From positions 1-6,479 of the forward strand of contig JAICSL010000100.1 of assembly GCA_025936955.1 (NCBI GenBank): DNA of 6,479 nucleotides, written 5' to 3'. Shown piece after piece: positions 5,259 to 6,479 of the stretch. The notes below the pieces were generated by a model. It did not search any database and was not told the DNA's origin. It saw only the letters and a list, made by a program, of their open reading frames with translations. How positions within the stretch are numbered: position 1 is the first letter of the stretch; each line of letters begins with the position of its first letter. Position numbers and translations under genes: made by a program. The stretch comes from Nitrososphaeraceae archaeon. GTDB taxonomy: Archaea > Thermoproteota > Nitrososphaeria > Nitrososphaerales > Nitrososphaeraceae.

Positions 5259-6434
5259 TTACACTTTCTTGTTGTTTGTCTTCTTGGATTCTTCCTCGAT
5301 ATCTGCAGTTCCTTTTTCATCAACAGTGAATCTAGCATCAGAATATGGATGATAAGGAGAATCTATCATCTTCGCAATCCTGTTTTCTCCAGACTTTCTC
5401 AAGTATATTCTGTAAGTTGAAGCATGTCCTAATATATTTCCACCAGCCGCTTTTGTAGGATCTCCAAAGAACGTGTCTGGAGAGGATTGAACTTGATTTG
5501 TTATTACGATGGCAATATTATATATCTCTGCAAGTCTGATGATCTTATGCAACATATTATTGAGTCTTTGTTGTCTGTCGGCTAGTGTGCCTCTACCAGC
5601 AAACTCTGCTCGGTGTAATGATATTATACTATCAATTATCACCAATTTCGCTTTAAAATCATCTATGTATTTACCAAGATTTTTTACAATTAACTCTAAA
5701 TGTGAACTATTATACACTTTGCATACTGCTACACTTTTAAGTACGTTTAGCGAATCAACACCTCTAGCTCGTGCTATCTGGTTAAGTCTCTCTGGTCTGA
5801 AGGTTCCCTCAGTATCTATATATATCGTACCACTATCAAGTCCGCCTGATTCGATCGGTTGTCTAGCTGTAATGCAAAGAGTATGACATATCTGTGACTT
5901 TCCAGAACCAAATTCTCCATAAAACTCTGTAACTGCCTGAGTCTCTATTCCTCCAAGTAAAAGTTCGTCAAGTGTACTAGAACCTGTAGAACATCGCAGC
6001 ATGGATCTTCGTTTTTCAAGAGCTGCGTCTGCGGTAACAAATTCTTTATCTAGTATATTAGACTCTCTCAACAGCTTCTGAGCTGCCATTATAAATACAG
6101 CAGCACTATCCTTTGAAGAATTAATCTCTCCTGCCAACTCTTCGGCACTTGCCACTGCTAGATCCATAACTGAGACAATTCCAGCCTCTTTTAGCTTCTT
6201 AGCTGTTGTAGGACCAATTCCTTCAATATCTTGAATTTCTAAGTCAAAGACAGGCTGCTGAGAAGATAGTATTGATGATGAGGCAATTAAAGATTCATCT
6301 GATGATTTTGTTGAAGCTATTATATAATCCTCATCCTCGCCATCATTATTCTTTCTACTATTATTAGTAGTATTATTAGTAGTATTATTATTATCTATAG
6401 AGCGGTTTTCCATAGATGCTTTTCTTTCCACCAT
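5259..6434 (-). CDS. radA: DNA repair and recombination protein RadA
   Basis: RadA is the archaeal Rad51/RecA-family recombinase. It forms ATP-dependent filaments on single-stranded DNA and performs strand exchange in homologous recombination and fork repair. Domains in order: a low-complexity N-terminal extension (1 to about 62); a helix-hairpin-helix DNA-binding domain (DIEGIGPTTAKKLKEAG, 69-85); the polymerisation motif FVTA (132-135); Walker A GEFGSGKS (173-180), with Ser in place of the more usual Thr; YIDTEGTFRPERL (205-217); Walker B LVIIDS (264-269); DNA-binding loop 1 around RAEFAGRGTLADRQQR (275-290); TNQV (312-315); and loop 2 through FFGDPTKAAGGN (322-333). At 391 residues it is longer than most archaeal RadA proteins (about 320-350), because of the Asn/Ser/Thr-rich acidic N-terminus. 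The start is M1 or M8, since an in-frame stop lies just upstream of M1. No Shine-Dalgarno sequence precedes it, which fits a leaderless or short-leader transcript. The tail (about 379-391) is charged and Lys-rich. Confidence 0.98.
   Translation of the reverse strand: MVERKASMENRSIDNNNTTNNTTNNSRKNNDGEDEDYIIASTKSSDESLIASSSILSSQQPVFDLEIQDIEGIGPTTAKKLKEAGIVSVMDLAVASAEELAGEINSSKDSAAVFIMAAQKLLRESNILDKEFVTADAALEKRRSMLRCSTGSSTLDELLLGGIETQAVTEFYGEFGSGKSQICHTLCITARQPIESGGLDSGTIYIDTEGTFRPERLNQIARARGVDSLNVLKSVAVCKVYNSSHLELIVKNLGKYIDDFKAKLVIIDSIISLHRAEFAGRGTLADRQQRLNNMLHKIIRLAEIYNIAIVITNQVQSSPDTFFGDPTKAAGGNILGHASTYRIYLRKSGENRIAKMIDSPYHPYSDARFTVDEKGTADIEEESKKTNNKKV
6361..6396. repeat. 12-base tandem repeat inside the radA 5' end
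   Basis: On the plus strand the unit TTATTAGTAGTA occurs twice in perfect tandem (6361-6372 and 6373-6384), followed by a decayed third unit (TTATTATTATCT). On the coding strand it encodes alternating Asn and Thr pairs at about RadA residues 14-25. The unit length is a multiple of three, so copy-number change would keep the frame. Confidence 0.85.
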
Positions 6435-6460
6435 TGTATGTCACTAATTACAATCACATG

Positions 6461-6468
6461 TATTAATA
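6461..6468 (-). promoter_or_regulatory. Possible TATA-like element of radA
   Basis: The palindrome TATTAATA is centred about 30 bases upstream of the radA ATG at 6434. A start site at the usual archaeal distance would lie only a few bases before the ATG, which fits the lack of a ribosome-binding site. The window ends soon after, so any BRE or operator further upstream cannot be judged. Confidence 0.35.
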
Positions 6469-6479
6469 CTGAAAAGTAC

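Noticed and set aside
5211..5886. Plus-strand open frames (5211-5420 and 5509-5886) opposite radA
   Set aside because: They lie antisense to conserved RadA coding sequence and show no family features. The first merely runs from the intergenic gap into the radA 3' end.
6361..6396. Tandem repeat as part of a CRISPR array or mobile element
   Set aside because: There are no spacers, the units are only 12 bases, and the repeat lies inside the radA coding frame, encoding an Asn/Thr run.

Overview
The window looks like chromosomal DNA from an ammonia-oxidising-type archaeon (Nitrososphaeria, formerly Thaumarchaeota). The evidence is an archaeal replication and repair gene set (RadA recombinase and both subunits of the archaeo-eukaryotic primase), an archaeal/eukaryal-type glycyl-tRNA synthetase, a small protein resembling the thaumarchaeal DUF6659 family, AT-rich sequence, and TATA-box-like elements close to start codons with weak or absent Shine-Dalgarno sequences. 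The low GC content would suit lineages such as Nitrosopumilus or Nitrosocosmicus, but I cannot assign a genus from sequence reading alone.

All five supported genes lie on the minus strand, so transcription runs from high to low coordinates. In that order they are radA (6434-5259), a 485-base gap without a convincing gene, priL (4773-3718), priS (3711-2566), a 132-base gap with promoter-like elements, glyS (2433-967), a 395-base gap without a gene, and a small DUF6659-like protein with a helix-turn-helix-like tail (571-59). priL and priS are separated by six bases and are in the same reading frame, so they almost certainly form one operon encoding the two-subunit primase.

Functionally, radA, priL and priS form a DNA replication and recombination block. 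PriSL makes primers for replicative polymerases, and RadA carries out strand exchange at broken or stalled forks. glyS is a translation housekeeping gene with its own probable promoter. The last gene is of unknown function. I see no mobile element, CRISPR array, rRNA or tRNA, and no evidence of a wholly new system. The points most worth a second look are the in-frame priL/priS junction, the enlarged cysteine-rich region and active-site substitutions in PriS, the Asn-rich repeat-encoded N-terminus of RadA, the uncertain start of PriL, and the HTH-like tail on the DUF6659-like protein.
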